Positions 27,375 to 36,318 of a DNA stretch of 64,000 nt are shown piece by piece. Origin of the DNA: Lachnospiraceae bacterium (lineage in GTDB: Bacteria > Bacillota > Clostridia > Lachnospirales > Lachnospiraceae); contig CAJTFW010000001.1 of assembly GCA_910575445.1 (NCBI GenBank), positions 744,001 through 808,000 on the forward strand, in the 5' to 3' direction. Each line of letters opens with the position of its first letter. The first letter of the stretch is position 1. The notes under the pieces are model-generated. The model searched no databases. It was not told the DNA's origin and was given only the letters and a program-made list of their open reading frames with translations. Both the position numbers and the translations under genes were made by a program.

Positions 27375-28133
27375 ATGTATCAAATTAAAAATTTTACCGA
27401 TAATCATAATATTCGTATCTTAGACCAGAAAGGGGCTTTTACTGCTGTTGAGTATCAGAAAGATTTAAGCGTTAGTCCACAGAATGCACAGACCGCATAT
27501 TTCTGCAATGAGATGAATGTCCGCAAGCGTCAGGTTATCTGCGAGCTTAGTAAATCTCATGTAACTGTCCAGGCTGGTGCGATGCAGTGGATGGCAGGAA
27601 ATGTCAACGCAACCACCGGTGTCAAAGGCGTAGGTGATTTGCTTGGAAAAGCAATGCGCGGAAAAGTAACCGGAGAATCAGCGATTAAACCAGAGTATAC
27701 CGGAGATGGAACACTTGTTCTGGAACCCACCTACAAATATATTCTGTTAGAGGATTTGGATGACTGGGGTGGCTCGATTGTCTTAGATGACGGACTCTTT
27801 TTAGCTTGTGAGTCTCAGTTAAAGCATAAGGCAGTGATGCGCTCAAATATTTCTTCTGCAGTAGCAGGTGGGGAAGGCCTCTTTAATCTTGGTATTACAG
27901 GAAAAGGCATTGTATGTCTGGAATCAGACTATCCTAAAGAAGAGTTGATTGAGATTACGTTAGATAACGATGTATTGAAAGTGGATGGAAATTTTGCGAT
28001 TGCCTGGAGTGCAACCCTTACCTTTACGGTGGAGCGGTCTGGTAAGACGCTGATTGGCTCTGCTGCTTCTGGAGAGGGGCTTGTCAATGTATATCGCGGC
28101 AGCGGAAAAGTGCTTTTGGCGCCGGTACATTAA
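27375..28133 (+). CDS. AIM24-family protein
   Basis: 252 residues from ATG 27375, seven bases after AGGAGGAG. The fold is predicted all-beta: repeated short strands with GAMQWMAGNV, GDGTLVLEPTYKYILLED, and GEGLFNLGITGKGIVCLES. These match the AIM24/TIGR00266 family, whose bacterial role is not established; yeast Aim24 is mitochondrial. No signal peptide. The 38-base gap to the SufC-like gene suggests co-transcription. A link to Fe-S assembly or metal handling is inferred from neighbourhood only. Confidence 0.8.
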   Translation: MYQIKNFTDNHNIRILDQKGAFTAVEYQKDLSVSPQNAQTAYFCNEMNVRKRQVICELSKSHVTVQAGAMQWMAGNVNATTGVKGVGDLLGKAMRGKVTGESAIKPEYTGDGTLVLEPTYKYILLEDLDDWGGSIVLDDGLFLACESQLKHKAVMRSNISSAVAGGEGLFNLGITGKGIVCLESDYPKEELIEITLDNDVLKVDGNFAIAWSATLTFTVERSGKTLIGSAASGEGLVNVYRGSGKVLLAPVH

Positions 28134-28171
28134 GGAGCACAGAGAAAAGATACATAGGAGGCAATAGAGAT

Positions 28172-28900
28172 ATGTTAGAATTACAGGACATCTGCTATCA
28201 GGTGACAGAAGATTCCAAAGAAAAGGGAATTCTAAAACATGTGAATCTAAAGATTGAGGACAGCTTTGTGGCGATTACCGGGCCAAATGGCGGCGGCAAA
28301 TCCACGATGGCGAAGATTATCGCAGGGATTATTAAGCCAACTTCCGGGAAGATACTCTTTAATGGAGAGGATATTACAGAGCTGTCGATTACAGAGAGGG
28401 CCAATAAAGGTATCAGCTTTGCTTTTCAGCAGCCTGTGCGTTTTAAAGGTCTGACGGTTCTAGACCTTATCAATATGGCACATGGAGAGACACTTTCTCT
28501 TAATAAAGCCTGTCATTATCTCTCTGAGGTAGGACTTTGCGCCAAAGATTATATCAACCGTGAAATCAACAGTTCGCTCTCTGGTGGAGAATTAAAACGT
28601 ATTGAAATTGCGATGATTATTGCAAGAGGTACAAAACTCTCTATCTTTGATGAGCCGGAGGCTGGTATCGACCTTTGGAGTTTTAACAACCTGATTCGGG
28701 TCTTTGAAGATATGAGAGAGAAGATTCAGGGCTCGATTATGATTATCTCTCATCAGGAACGGATTTTAAATATTGCTGACCGGATTGTGGTGCTTGCAGA
28801 TGGTGAAGTTCGAGCGCTTGGAACCAAAGAAGAAGTGCTTCCAGAGCTTTTCCATGCCTCCGCAGAGGCGTGCAGTACGCTGATGGATAAGATTGTATAA
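28172..28900 (+). CDS. sufC: SufC-like Fe-S assembly ATPase (SmsC type)
   Basis: 242 residues. GPNGGGKSTMAK is Walker A, LSGGELKRIEIAMIIARG the signature, and LSIFDEPEAGIDLWSF Walker B with the SufC-typical DEPEAGID/DxGLD-like segment. No membrane partner is encoded next to it; instead a SufB/SufD-like scaffold follows after 20 bases. No SufS or SufU is visible, which fits the minimal two-component SufBC (SMS) type known from anaerobes. AGGAGG lies before the ATG. Confidence 0.85.
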   Translation: MLELQDICYQVTEDSKEKGILKHVNLKIEDSFVAITGPNGGGKSTMAKIIAGIIKPTSGKILFNGEDITELSITERANKGISFAFQQPVRFKGLTVLDLINMAHGETLSLNKACHYLSEVGLCAKDYINREINSSLSGGELKRIEIAMIIARGTKLSIFDEPEAGIDLWSFNNLIRVFEDMREKIQGSIMIISHQERILNIADRIVVLADGEVRALGTKEEVLPELFHASAEACSTLMDKIV

Positions 28901-28920
28901 TAATTAGGAGGGAAGATAAG

Positions 28921-29838
28921 ATGGACCAACTACAGATGCATATGCTAAAAAAAGTGGCTGACCTCCACAGCGTGCCGGAGGGAGCCTACAATATCCGCGA
29001 TAACGGAACACTTGCAGGAAGAAATACAACGGCCAATATCGATATTATCAGCAAAGAGGATAAGCCAGGGATTGATATTGTGATTAAGCCGGGCACCAAA
29101 AATGAGAGCGTGCATATTCCCGTGATTGTAAGCCAAAGTGGACTAAAAGACTTAGTCTACAATGATTTCTATATTGGAGAAGATGCAGATGTCGTGATTG
29201 TGGCTGGCTGTGGTATCCACTGCGGCGGCAGCGAGGATACCGAGCACGATGGAATCCATACGTTCCATATTGGCAAAAATGCCAAAGTAAAATATGTGGA
29301 GAAGCACTACGGCGAAGGCGAAGGAAGCGGCGGACGTATCCTCAATCCTACGACGATTGTCTATATTGATGAAAATGGCTATATGGAGATGGAGACTACA
29401 CAGATTAAAGGAGTGGACTCCACCATCCGGGACACAAAAGCAGAGCTAAAAGACGGTGCAACCTTGATTATCAAGGAAAAGATTATGACACATGAAGAAC
29501 AGTATGCAGAGACGAATTTCCAGGTGGATCTAAATGGAGTGGGAGCAACGACCGATGTGGTGTCCCGTTCTGTGGCAAAGGGAAAATCCAGACAGGTATT
29601 TAACTCGAAGATATGTGGAAATAATCAGTGTTATGGACATACAGAATGTGACGCAATCTTGATGGACGAAGGACATGTCAACGCAGTACCATCTCTCGAT
29701 GCCAACCATCTTGATGCAAGCCTGATTCATGAGGCAGCTATTGGTAAGATTGCCGGAGAGCAGCTGATTAAGCTGATGACACTTGGTCTGACAGAGCAAG
29801 AGGCAGAAGAACAGATTATCAATGGATTTCTAAAATAA
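28921..29838 (+). CDS. SufB/SufD-like Fe-S scaffold (SmsB type)
   Basis: 305 residues, shorter than E. coli SufB (495) and SufD (423): the N-terminal domain is reduced and the beta-helix core kept. CGIHCGG near residue 98, KICGNNQCYGHTECDAILMD near residue 230 (its last cysteine sits where SufB has a key cysteine) and SLIHEAAIGKIAGEQL near residue 270 are visible. The family builds Fe-S clusters on a SufB2C2-like complex. Adjacent sufC supports this. Possible duties are cluster assembly for the ferredoxin or radical SAM enzymes, but no target is shown. Confidence 0.82.
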   Translation: MDQLQMHMLKKVADLHSVPEGAYNIRDNGTLAGRNTTANIDIISKEDKPGIDIVIKPGTKNESVHIPVIVSQSGLKDLVYNDFYIGEDADVVIVAGCGIHCGGSEDTEHDGIHTFHIGKNAKVKYVEKHYGEGEGSGGRILNPTTIVYIDENGYMEMETTQIKGVDSTIRDTKAELKDGATLIIKEKIMTHEEQYAETNFQVDLNGVGATTDVVSRSVAKGKSRQVFNSKICGNNQCYGHTECDAILMDEGHVNAVPSLDANHLDASLIHEAAIGKIAGEQLIKLMTLGLTEQEAEEQIINGFLK

Positions 29839-29894
29839 GGTGGGGGAAATATCCCCCCACCCGGCTTGTGAAAGATGTGACAATGTGCTAGAGT
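29839..29894 (+). promoter_or_regulatory. Promoter of the methyltransferase-LysR operon with palindrome and shared element
   Basis: GGTGGGGG (29839-29846) can pair with CCCCCACC (29854-29861). TATCCCCCCACCCGGCTTGT (29850-29869) equals 17245-17264. The -35 (TTGTGA, 29866-29871) and the -10 (TAGAGT, 29889-29894) are 17 bases apart, as in the importer promoter. Confidence 0.6.
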
Positions 29895-29927
29895 ATTCTT
29901 AACAAAAGTGCAGGGGGATACAAAGAG

Positions 29928-30710
29928 ATGATATTGTCACAGATTGAACAGTATTGGTCAGGGAGAGCAAAAGGGTATTCAGAAGTAAATCAGTACGAAT
30001 TGACAACAGGACAGGACCGCGTGTGGCTTCAGGAGATTGAAAGGCATTTGCCAAAAGACAGGAACCTGAAGATATTAGACGTAGGGACGGGTCCTGGTTT
30101 TTTTGCGATTCTTTTGGCGAGGCAGGGCTATGACGTGACAGCGGTAGACTATACAGAGGCGATGCTTTGGGAGGCTAAGAAGAATGCCGGAGCATTGGCA
30201 GAAAAGATTCATTTCTACCGGATGGATGCCCAAAATCTTGAATTTTCAGATGAGACATTTGATGTTGTGATTTCCAGAAATCTGACCTGGAATTTGGAAG
30301 AACCAGAAAAAGCCTATGCAGAGTGGATGCGGGTACTAAAGACCGGCGGAAAACTTCTGAATTTTGATGCAAACTGGTATCATCATCTCTTTGATGAGAA
30401 GAAACGCAGAGCATATGAAGAGGATCGCCAGAAAGTGGAACGTCTTCATATGGATGACCACTATACCTGTACCGATATTGATGCCATGGAGGAGATTGCA
30501 AGACAGGTTCCTATGAGCCGTATTATGCGTCCGGCCTGGGATATACAGGTCTTAGAAGAATATGCAGAAGGGCAGATTGAGACAGACGAAGCCGTGTGGG
30601 AGCGGGTATGGGATGCAACGGAGCGGATGAACTATGCCTCCACACCGATGTTTTTAATCAGTGCAAGAAAACGTAAAAATCAGAAAGCACAGATGGCAGT
30701 CTCTGCTTAA
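29928..30710 (+). CDS. Class I SAM-dependent methyltransferase (paralogue 1)
   Basis: 260 residues. ILDVGTGPGFFAILLA near residue 50 is motif I; VTAVDYTEAML, MDAQNLEFSDETFDVVISRN and LKTGGKLLNFDANW follow in the normal order of UbiE/Methyltransf_11-like enzymes. The start begins QIEQYWSGRAKGYSEVNQYE, also found in the paralogue at 31658. The substrate is unknown. Placement between a metal-importer region and a LysR gene suggests a small metabolite or chelator. AGGGGG lies 10 bases before ATG. Confidence 0.8.
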   Translation: MILSQIEQYWSGRAKGYSEVNQYELTTGQDRVWLQEIERHLPKDRNLKILDVGTGPGFFAILLARQGYDVTAVDYTEAMLWEAKKNAGALAEKIHFYRMDAQNLEFSDETFDVVISRNLTWNLEEPEKAYAEWMRVLKTGGKLLNFDANWYHHLFDEKKRRAYEEDRQKVERLHMDDHYTCTDIDAMEEIARQVPMSRIMRPAWDIQVLEEYAEGQIETDEAVWERVWDATERMNYASTPMFLISARKRKNQKAQMAVSA

Positions 30711-30722
30711 ATAAGGAAGGGT

Positions 30723-31634
30723 ATGATTGAGACAAAGCAGCTTCAATATCTGATAGTGTGCGCAGATTTGCAGTCTTTTAGTAAGGCAGCAGAGGTTTTG
30801 TATACAACACAGCCGAATGTCAGTAAGATTATACGGTCTTTGGAAGAAGAACTGGGTTTTTTGCTCTTTGACAGACAGAACCGGGGAATTTTTCTGACCA
30901 AAAAGGGTCGTAAAGTGTATGAATATGCCTGTAAGGCAGTTGAAAATATCAACCAGCTTGCAGCTTTTGCCAAGATGGAAGAAGGCGAGGAACTGTTAAT
31001 TTCCTTTAATCCCAGTTCGTGGATGGCGGCATGCTTTACAGAATTTTACCAGAAATATCAAAAAGAATCAGTCTCTTTTTCCCTGATAAGTGCCAGTACA
31101 GAGGAAGTGCTTAAAAGATGTGGCAGTGGACTAGATGATATGGGGTTTGTCCATATGATGGAACCACAGATGCTTCCTTTTCAGTATAAATTAGAGAAAA
31201 ACAACTTAGAGTTTATAGAATTAAAACGTAGAAAAGCAATGCTGTATTTTGGGCACCAGAATCCAATGGGACAAAAAAAGCTTATCGAAGAGGTTCCAAT
31301 AGAGCAGATACGTCTAGTGCAGTGTTATGAAGATGAATTTACACTGAATCACTATTGGGATATCTTTCGCAAAGAGCAAGAACATACAACGAATATGCGG
31401 GTATCAGTCCTTACAAACAGCGATTATGTGATGAATCGTCTCTTACAGCATACAAATCTTGGAAATATCAGTGGTGCCTATCTAAGCCATGAGGAGGAGT
31501 CAACAGGGTATCCGGGTATCTCTCTCTATGGGGAAGAAGAACCCGTTATCTTTGGTTGTATCAAAAGAAAAGAAGAGCTGCTTGGAAAATGGGCGCAGAC
31601 CTTTCTTCAATTTGTAGAGGAGCGGCTATCGTAG
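30723..31634 (+). CDS. LysR-family transcriptional regulator
   Basis: 303 residues. The N-terminal winged HTH is classical: LQYLIVCADLQSFSKAAEVL, TTQPNVSKIIRSLEEELG, and LFDRQNRGIFLTKKG. The effector-binding part from residue 90 is divergent. AAGGA precedes the ATG. It lies between two paralogous methyltransferase genes on the same strand, and a promoter with a dyad lies upstream of the operon. It may act on that promoter and the similar one at 17245, although this is untested. Confidence 0.85.
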   Translation: MIETKQLQYLIVCADLQSFSKAAEVLYTTQPNVSKIIRSLEEELGFLLFDRQNRGIFLTKKGRKVYEYACKAVENINQLAAFAKMEEGEELLISFNPSSWMAACFTEFYQKYQKESVSFSLISASTEEVLKRCGSGLDDMGFVHMMEPQMLPFQYKLEKNNLEFIELKRRKAMLYFGHQNPMGQKKLIEEVPIEQIRLVQCYEDEFTLNHYWDIFRKEQEHTTNMRVSVLTNSDYVMNRLLQHTNLGNISGAYLSHEEESTGYPGISLYGEEEPVIFGCIKRKEELLGKWAQTFLQFVEERLS

Positions 31635-31657
31635 AAAGGGGTATCATAAGACAGGCT

Positions 31658-32368
31658 ATGGGCAGGAAACTAGAAGAAATTCGTCAGTATTGGAATCAAA
31701 GAGCACAGGGGTATGCATTAAGTAACCAAGAGGAGCTAGAAGGAGAGAGCCGAAGGTACTGGGAAAGACAGCTTCGCCAGGCCCTTGATGGAAAAGGCTA
31801 TCAGAAAGTGTTAGATATCGGATGTGGTCCCGGATTTTTCTCGGTGCTGCTGGCGCAGATGGGATATGAAGTGACCGCGGTGGATTACACAGAAAATATG
31901 CTTCAGGAAGCGAAAAAACATGCCGCTTTTTATGGAGTGGATGTGAACTTTTGCAGGATGGATGCACAAAAGTTGGAGTTTGCAGATGCTTCTTTTGACT
32001 TTGTGGTTAGCAGAAATGTACTTTGGAATCTTGAAGAGCCTAAACAGGCATACAAAGAGTGGTTCCGGGTTCTGAAAAAAGGCGGCAGCCTGATGAACTG
32101 TGACGGCAATTTTTATTACTATGTAAAGGATGCAGACTATGGAGACAGGCATCGGTGGGAACATAGGCATATGGAAGGTGTCTGTGCGAATCCTATCGAC
32201 CAGATTGGAGAATCGCTTCCAATGGCAAAGACATTCCGCCCTCAGTGGGATATGAAGACGCTAGAGGCATTAGGAGCAGCGAAGGTGGACGGAAAAGTGA
32301 CCAATACACAGACGCTTGATAACGGACATCAGCTGGTGTTAAACTTTATTATTCAGGCAGTAAAATAG
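31658..32368 (+). CDS. Class I SAM-dependent methyltransferase (paralogue 2)
   Basis: About 236 residues from ATG 31658; the spacing to AAAGGGG is long (16 bases), so the start is less sure. VLDIGCGPGFFSVLLAQMG, VTAVDYTENMLQEAKKHA, CRMDAQKLEFADASFDFVVS and RNVLWNLEEPKQAY closely track paralogue 1 (29928), so the pair arose by duplication with the LysR gene between them. No membrane segment. The substrate is unknown. Confidence 0.8.
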   Translation: MGRKLEEIRQYWNQRAQGYALSNQEELEGESRRYWERQLRQALDGKGYQKVLDIGCGPGFFSVLLAQMGYEVTAVDYTENMLQEAKKHAAFYGVDVNFCRMDAQKLEFADASFDFVVSRNVLWNLEEPKQAYKEWFRVLKKGGSLMNCDGNFYYYVKDADYGDRHRWEHRHMEGVCANPIDQIGESLPMAKTFRPQWDMKTLEALGAAKVDGKVTNTQTLDNGHQLVLNFIIQAVK

Positions 32369-32372
32369 CTGC

Positions 32373-32753
32373 TTAAGGGCTATCGCAGTTCTTTATCTGC
32401 GATAGCTTTTTTAATTTCTCAAAACTTTCATCGCTTATTACATGCTCGATGCGACAGGCGTCTTTTTTAGCAGTCTCTTTGCTCACTCCAATCGAGAGCA
32501 AAAAGCAAGTAAGCACCTGATGCTTTTCGTAGATATTCTGTGCAATCGAAAGCCCGGCATCTGTCAGAAGCAGATGGCTACTGTCATCTATATGGAGATA
32601 ACCATTTTCCCGCAGCCTTTTCATCGCGACACTGATACTTGGCTTACTGTAACCCAAATGATTCGCCACATCAATCGAGCGTACATTTCCTAATTCTTTA
32701 GACAGAACAAAGATAGCTTCTAAGTAATCTTCTGGTGATTCCTGCATTTTCAT
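32373..32753 (-). CDS. DtxR-family metal-dependent transcriptional regulator
   Basis: 126 residues, the short MntR-like size without an SH3 domain. N-terminal MQESPEDYLEAIFVL and the HTH SIDVANHLGYSKPSISVAMK are typical; metal-ligand positions would be met by residues such as the early M/E and the C-terminal C-R-I-E-H. The first codon is ATG 32753 after GGGGGAA. Its 3' end overlaps the terminator of the opposite methyltransferase operon, so the two operons converge. It could control the metal importers, but its binding site cannot be fixed here. Confidence 0.85.
   Translation of the reverse strand: MKMQESPEDYLEAIFVLSKELGNVRSIDVANHLGYSKPSISVAMKRLRENGYLHIDDSSHLLLTDAGLSIAQNIYEKHQVLTCFLLSIGVSKETAKKDACRIEHVISDESFEKLKKLSQIKNCDSP
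32379..32412 (+). terminator. Terminator of the methyltransferase-LysR operon
   Basis: GCTATCGCAG (32379-32388) pairs perfectly with CTGCGATAGC (32397-32406), followed by six T. It lies within the end of the opposite DtxR-family gene. Confidence 0.85.
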
Positions 32754-32776
32754 AAAAAAATTCCCCCTTTTTAGCT

Positions 32777-32805
32777 ATTTTACAATATTTATAAAGACTT
32801 TTCAA
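32777..32805 (-). promoter_or_regulatory. Promoter of the DtxR-family gene
   Basis: Read on the minus strand: TTGAAA (32805-32800), 17 bases, TAAAAT (32782-32777). Confidence 0.65.
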
Positions 32806-32853
32806 TGGGGAGAGAATGAGATATAATAAGATGCGAAAAGGAGAGACAAAAGG

Positions 32854-34170
32854 ATGGAAGAGGAGCGAAAGAAAAGCTTGGCTTTTGAGGCGCTAAAGCT
32901 GGCCAGATTAGACCTTCTGAAAAAGCTTCCTGTATTGGGTGCAGCTGTTTGTGTGCCAGGGCAGAGCTGGAGCGCAAATGGGTCAGGAACAGACACCGAG
33001 ACGCTATATTGGAAAGTAGAGGAAGTCCTTGCATGGTTTGTGGAGGGAATCTCAGTGTTGGAGCGGCGCTATCTGCATCTTTTGCTGCATGGAGTATATC
33101 TGCACCGCTTTCGGCAGCGAAAATATATGGAGCGTATCTGGTGGTTAGCCTGTGATATGATGGTCGAATATCGCATTGACCGGATGCATGTGCCAGGCTT
33201 TGCATGGCCGATTCCAGGAGAGAGAAGCAGGTACTATCGAAAGCTTCGGGAGGAGAAGATATTTTTTTCGGAGCGTGCGTTGGCAGACTGGCTTTTGACG
33301 CTTCCCAAGACAGAACTTCAGAAAATCGAACAAGTGTTTAGAATGGATGAGCATATCTATTGGAGAGAAGAAGAAGCATCTGGTCGCATCTACCGCGAAC
33401 AGCGCGCAGAACAAATACAGAGAATCACAGAAACGGTGCATCGCTGGCGGACTGTATTTGAACAGCTGGAGTTATTTCAGGAGGAACATAGAAGGGCAGC
33501 CGGCGGAAGTGTCGGGAATCGGACAGAGCAGATTGTACTTCAAAAAGAGCGAGGATATGATTACCGGCAGTTTCTGAAACAGTTTGCAGTGGAGAGAGAA
33601 GAACTGTCTTTAGATATGGACAGCTTTGATTATATTCCATATGATTACAGCCAGAGAATGTATGAGAATCTTGTGCTTTTGGAACCTTTGGAATATAAGG
33701 AGCTTCATAAACTTCAGGAATTTGTGATTGCGATTGATACGTCAGGGTCTTGTTCTGGAGAGGTCGTGAAACGGTTTTTAACAGAGACCTGGGAGATATT
33801 TCAAGAGAAAGAGAATTTTTTCAAGGATATGCGAATTCATCTGATGCAGTGCGATTGTATGGTGCAGGAGCATATCTGTATAACCTGTGAAGAGGAATGG
33901 AAAGATTATCTTGCCAATATGAGTGTTAAAGGACATGGGGATACGGATTTTACACCGGTCTTTCGGCTGGTGGATAAGATGGTGGCATCAGGAGAATGTA
34001 AACATTTAAAAGGACTGTTGTATTTTACCGATGGAGACGGGATTTATCCCGACAGACGGCCGGCGTATGATACTGCTTTTGTATTTTTAAATAAAGAACT
34101 TCAAAAGGGCAACGCACCTTTTTGGGCGCAGACGTTGACCTTAGACATTGAGATGGGAGATGGAAGATGA
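32854..34170 (+). CDS. VWA-like (DUF2201/COG3864) putative metallopeptidase
   Basis: 438 residues. The N-terminal part includes ERRYLHLLLHGVYLHRF, which keeps histidines spaced as in the degenerate zinc-binding helix of COG3864 proteins. The C-terminal VWA domain has the MIDAS DTSGSCS near residue 294, a threonine in GHGDTDFTP and FTDGDG. Such proteins pair with MoxR-type AAA ATPases, and exactly such a gene overlaps it by four bases. The pair may act as chelatase- or chaperone-like machinery for metal or cofactor insertion, by analogy with MoxR-VWA systems; the target is unknown. Confidence 0.78.
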   Translation: MEEERKKSLAFEALKLARLDLLKKLPVLGAAVCVPGQSWSANGSGTDTETLYWKVEEVLAWFVEGISVLERRYLHLLLHGVYLHRFRQRKYMERIWWLACDMMVEYRIDRMHVPGFAWPIPGERSRYYRKLREEKIFFSERALADWLLTLPKTELQKIEQVFRMDEHIYWREEEASGRIYREQRAEQIQRITETVHRWRTVFEQLELFQEEHRRAAGGSVGNRTEQIVLQKERGYDYRQFLKQFAVEREELSLDMDSFDYIPYDYSQRMYENLVLLEPLEYKELHKLQEFVIAIDTSGSCSGEVVKRFLTETWEIFQEKENFFKDMRIHLMQCDCMVQEHICITCEEEWKDYLANMSVKGHGDTDFTPVFRLVDKMVASGECKHLKGLLYFTDGDGIYPDRRPAYDTAFVFLNKELQKGNAPFWAQTLTLDIEMGDGR

Positions 34171-35708
34171 ATATACAGGAGGCAAAAGACGAGATTGTAC
34201 GTACCGTACATACTTATACAACAAAAGACAGCAGTGGATGCTATCGGATCCCGGCAGTTCGCCAAAGACCCATACTGCTTATTGGACCACCGGGGATTGG
34301 CAAGACAGCGATTATGGAGCAGGCAGCCAGAGAATGCAGAGTTGGCCTGGTGGCTTATACGATTACACATCATACAAGACAGAGCGCTGTAGGGCTTCCT
34401 ACGCTGGTACAGAGGCAATTTCGGGGCAGGGACTATACGATGACAGAATATACGATGAGTGAGATTGTAGGCTCCATCTATGAATATGAAGAGCGTACCG
34501 GACACCGGGAGGGAATTCTGTTTATTGATGAGATTAACTGTGTCTCAGAGACTCTTGCGCCGACCATGCTGCAATTTTTACAATATAAGACCTTTGGCAA
34601 TCACCGTGTGCCAGAAGGGTGGGTGATTGTGGCAGCAGGAAATCCACAGGAATACAATAAATCCGTAAGAGAGCTTGATATGGCAGCACTTGACAGAGTG
34701 CGCACGCTGCATGTTGAAGCAGAAGTTCTGGTATGGAAAAAATATGCACTTAAAAAAGGCGTACATCCGGCGATTCTCTCATACCTTGAGCTGCATCCCG
34801 AATATTTTTATCAGGTGACATTGACCAGGGAGAAACAGGAATTTGTTACAGCCAGAGGATGGGAAGACCTCTCGGTGCTCTTATGGGAGTATGAAAGGCA
34901 GGGGTATCCGATTGACCGAAGCTTTATGGAGGAATTTTTGCGTGTACCCAAGATTGCAGCGGATTTTGCGTCTTACTATCAGCTGTCCAGAACTTATCTG
35001 AAGGAATATCGACTGACAGAGCTGATAAAAGGAACACTAAAAGCAGAAGAAAAGAAAGAGCTTCAAAGATGTCTTACAGAGGCGCCAGGGGATGTGCGCT
35101 GTATGTTTATAAGACATTTGCTGTCCGCTGTATCAGAGCAGATGACCGATTATGGGATGCTTCGAAGGACAATAGAGCGGGAGAGAGAAGTGCTTTGTCA
35201 GTTATCTTCCTATCTAAAAGGCGAAGGGAAAGGAAGCCCGGATGGATTTTTTGAGCGGCGTTTTCATGCCAGAGAGGTGCAAAAAGAGAATGAGTTGTTG
35301 AAGCCATGGGAAGAACGCTTAGAATGTACCGTGGATGAGACGCTTAAAGAACTGCTGATAAAGGAAGGAAGAACGCAGGTGCTTCAGGAGCTTTTAACAT
35401 GTAAGCAGGTAGATGAGGTATCGGTGCCTGCTGCCAATCTGTTAAAGAGACAAGAAGAACTTGTGTTAAAAAGAGAAGAAGTGGTAACATGTCTAGATAG
35501 AATTACAGGCTTTCTGCTAGAGAGTTTGGGAGAGGATTTAGAAGTGGCAGACTGGCTCCATGGAATACAGAGCCACGGGGATTATCCAAGTCTGAACTAT
35601 CAGAGGGAAGATTTAAAAGCGCTTCTTACCGAAAAGGAACAAGAAGAACGACTTCGAAAAAATATTAGAGAGATGGAGGAAATGTATGAAACTTTTCATA
35701 GCAAGTGA
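34167..35708 (+). CDS. MoxR-type AAA+ ATPase
   Basis: 513 residues. LLIGPPGIGKTAIMEQ near residue 38 is Walker A, GILFIDEINCVSETLAP Walker B, and VIVAAGNPQEYNKSVRELD a sensor-1-like block. The C-terminal half is a long alpha-helical region with many charged residues. The start ATGA overlaps the VWA stop. The 3' end overlaps the phosphodiesterase gene by 23 bases, so all three are probably one operon. Confidence 0.83.
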   Translation: MNIQEAKDEIVRTVHTYTTKDSSGCYRIPAVRQRPILLIGPPGIGKTAIMEQAARECRVGLVAYTITHHTRQSAVGLPTLVQRQFRGRDYTMTEYTMSEIVGSIYEYEERTGHREGILFIDEINCVSETLAPTMLQFLQYKTFGNHRVPEGWVIVAAGNPQEYNKSVRELDMAALDRVRTLHVEAEVLVWKKYALKKGVHPAILSYLELHPEYFYQVTLTREKQEFVTARGWEDLSVLLWEYERQGYPIDRSFMEEFLRVPKIAADFASYYQLSRTYLKEYRLTELIKGTLKAEEKKELQRCLTEAPGDVRCMFIRHLLSAVSEQMTDYGMLRRTIEREREVLCQLSSYLKGEGKGSPDGFFERRFHAREVQKENELLKPWEERLECTVDETLKELLIKEGRTQVLQELLTCKQVDEVSVPAANLLKRQEELVLKREEVVTCLDRITGFLLESLGEDLEVADWLHGIQSHGDYPSLNYQREDLKALLTEKEQEERLRKNIREMEEMYETFHSK

Positions 35709-36228
35709 TATACATGGTTCTGCATATTATTGCAGGAAATTGATGGAGGCATACGAAAGAGAAGGAGCAGACAGGCTGATACTTTTAGGAGACCTTCTCT
35801 ATCATGGGCCGCGCAACGATTTGCCCAAGGAGTATGCGCCCAAAGAAGTGATTGCCATGTTAAATGAGAAAAAGCAGGAGATTTTGTGTGTGCGCGGAAA
35901 CTGTGATACGGAAGTGGACCAGATGGTGCTTGCCTTTCCGATTCTGGCAGAATATGGTTTTTTATATGAGAGAGGCAGGATGATTTTTTTAACCCATGGA
36001 CATGTATACCATGAGAAACACCTTCCAATGATTGGAGAAGGAGATATTTTGCTGCATGGACATACCCATGTGCCTGTGTGCAGAGAGCATGAGCACTATA
36101 TCTATATGAATCCAGGCTCCGTGTCAATACCAAAAGAGGGAAGTGTTCCTAGCTATATGACGTATGAAGATGGGATGTTTATATGGAAGGATATCGAGGG
36201 GAAGCGTTATATGGAGTTTCAGATTTAA
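35686..36228 (+). CDS. YfcE/MJ0936-family metallophosphodiesterase
   Basis: 180 residues. Calcineurin-like motifs are in the family order: ASDIHGS, LLGDLLYHGPRN, VRGNCD, LTHGHVY, HGHTHVP. The YfcE family uses Mn2+ on phosphodiester substrates; the natural substrate is unclear. GGAGGAAATG precedes the start. It ends the VWA-MoxR operon. Confidence 0.88.
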   Translation: MKLFIASDIHGSAYYCRKLMEAYEREGADRLILLGDLLYHGPRNDLPKEYAPKEVIAMLNEKKQEILCVRGNCDTEVDQMVLAFPILAEYGFLYERGRMIFLTHGHVYHEKHLPMIGEGDILLHGHTHVPVCREHEHYIYMNPGSVSIPKEGSVPSYMTYEDGMFIWKDIEGKRYMEFQI

Positions 36229-36244
36229 AAATGTCGATAAGCGG

Positions 36245-36273
36245 TTGAAATTGTCGAACAGATTTCGTATAAT
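36245..36273 (+). promoter_or_regulatory. Promoter of the ferredoxin gene
   Basis: TTGAAA (36245-36250), 17 bases, TATAAT (36268-36273). Confidence 0.8.
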
Positions 36274-36318
36274 ATATCCATATGATAAAAATTATCAAAA
36301 AGATAAAGGAGAGTACCT

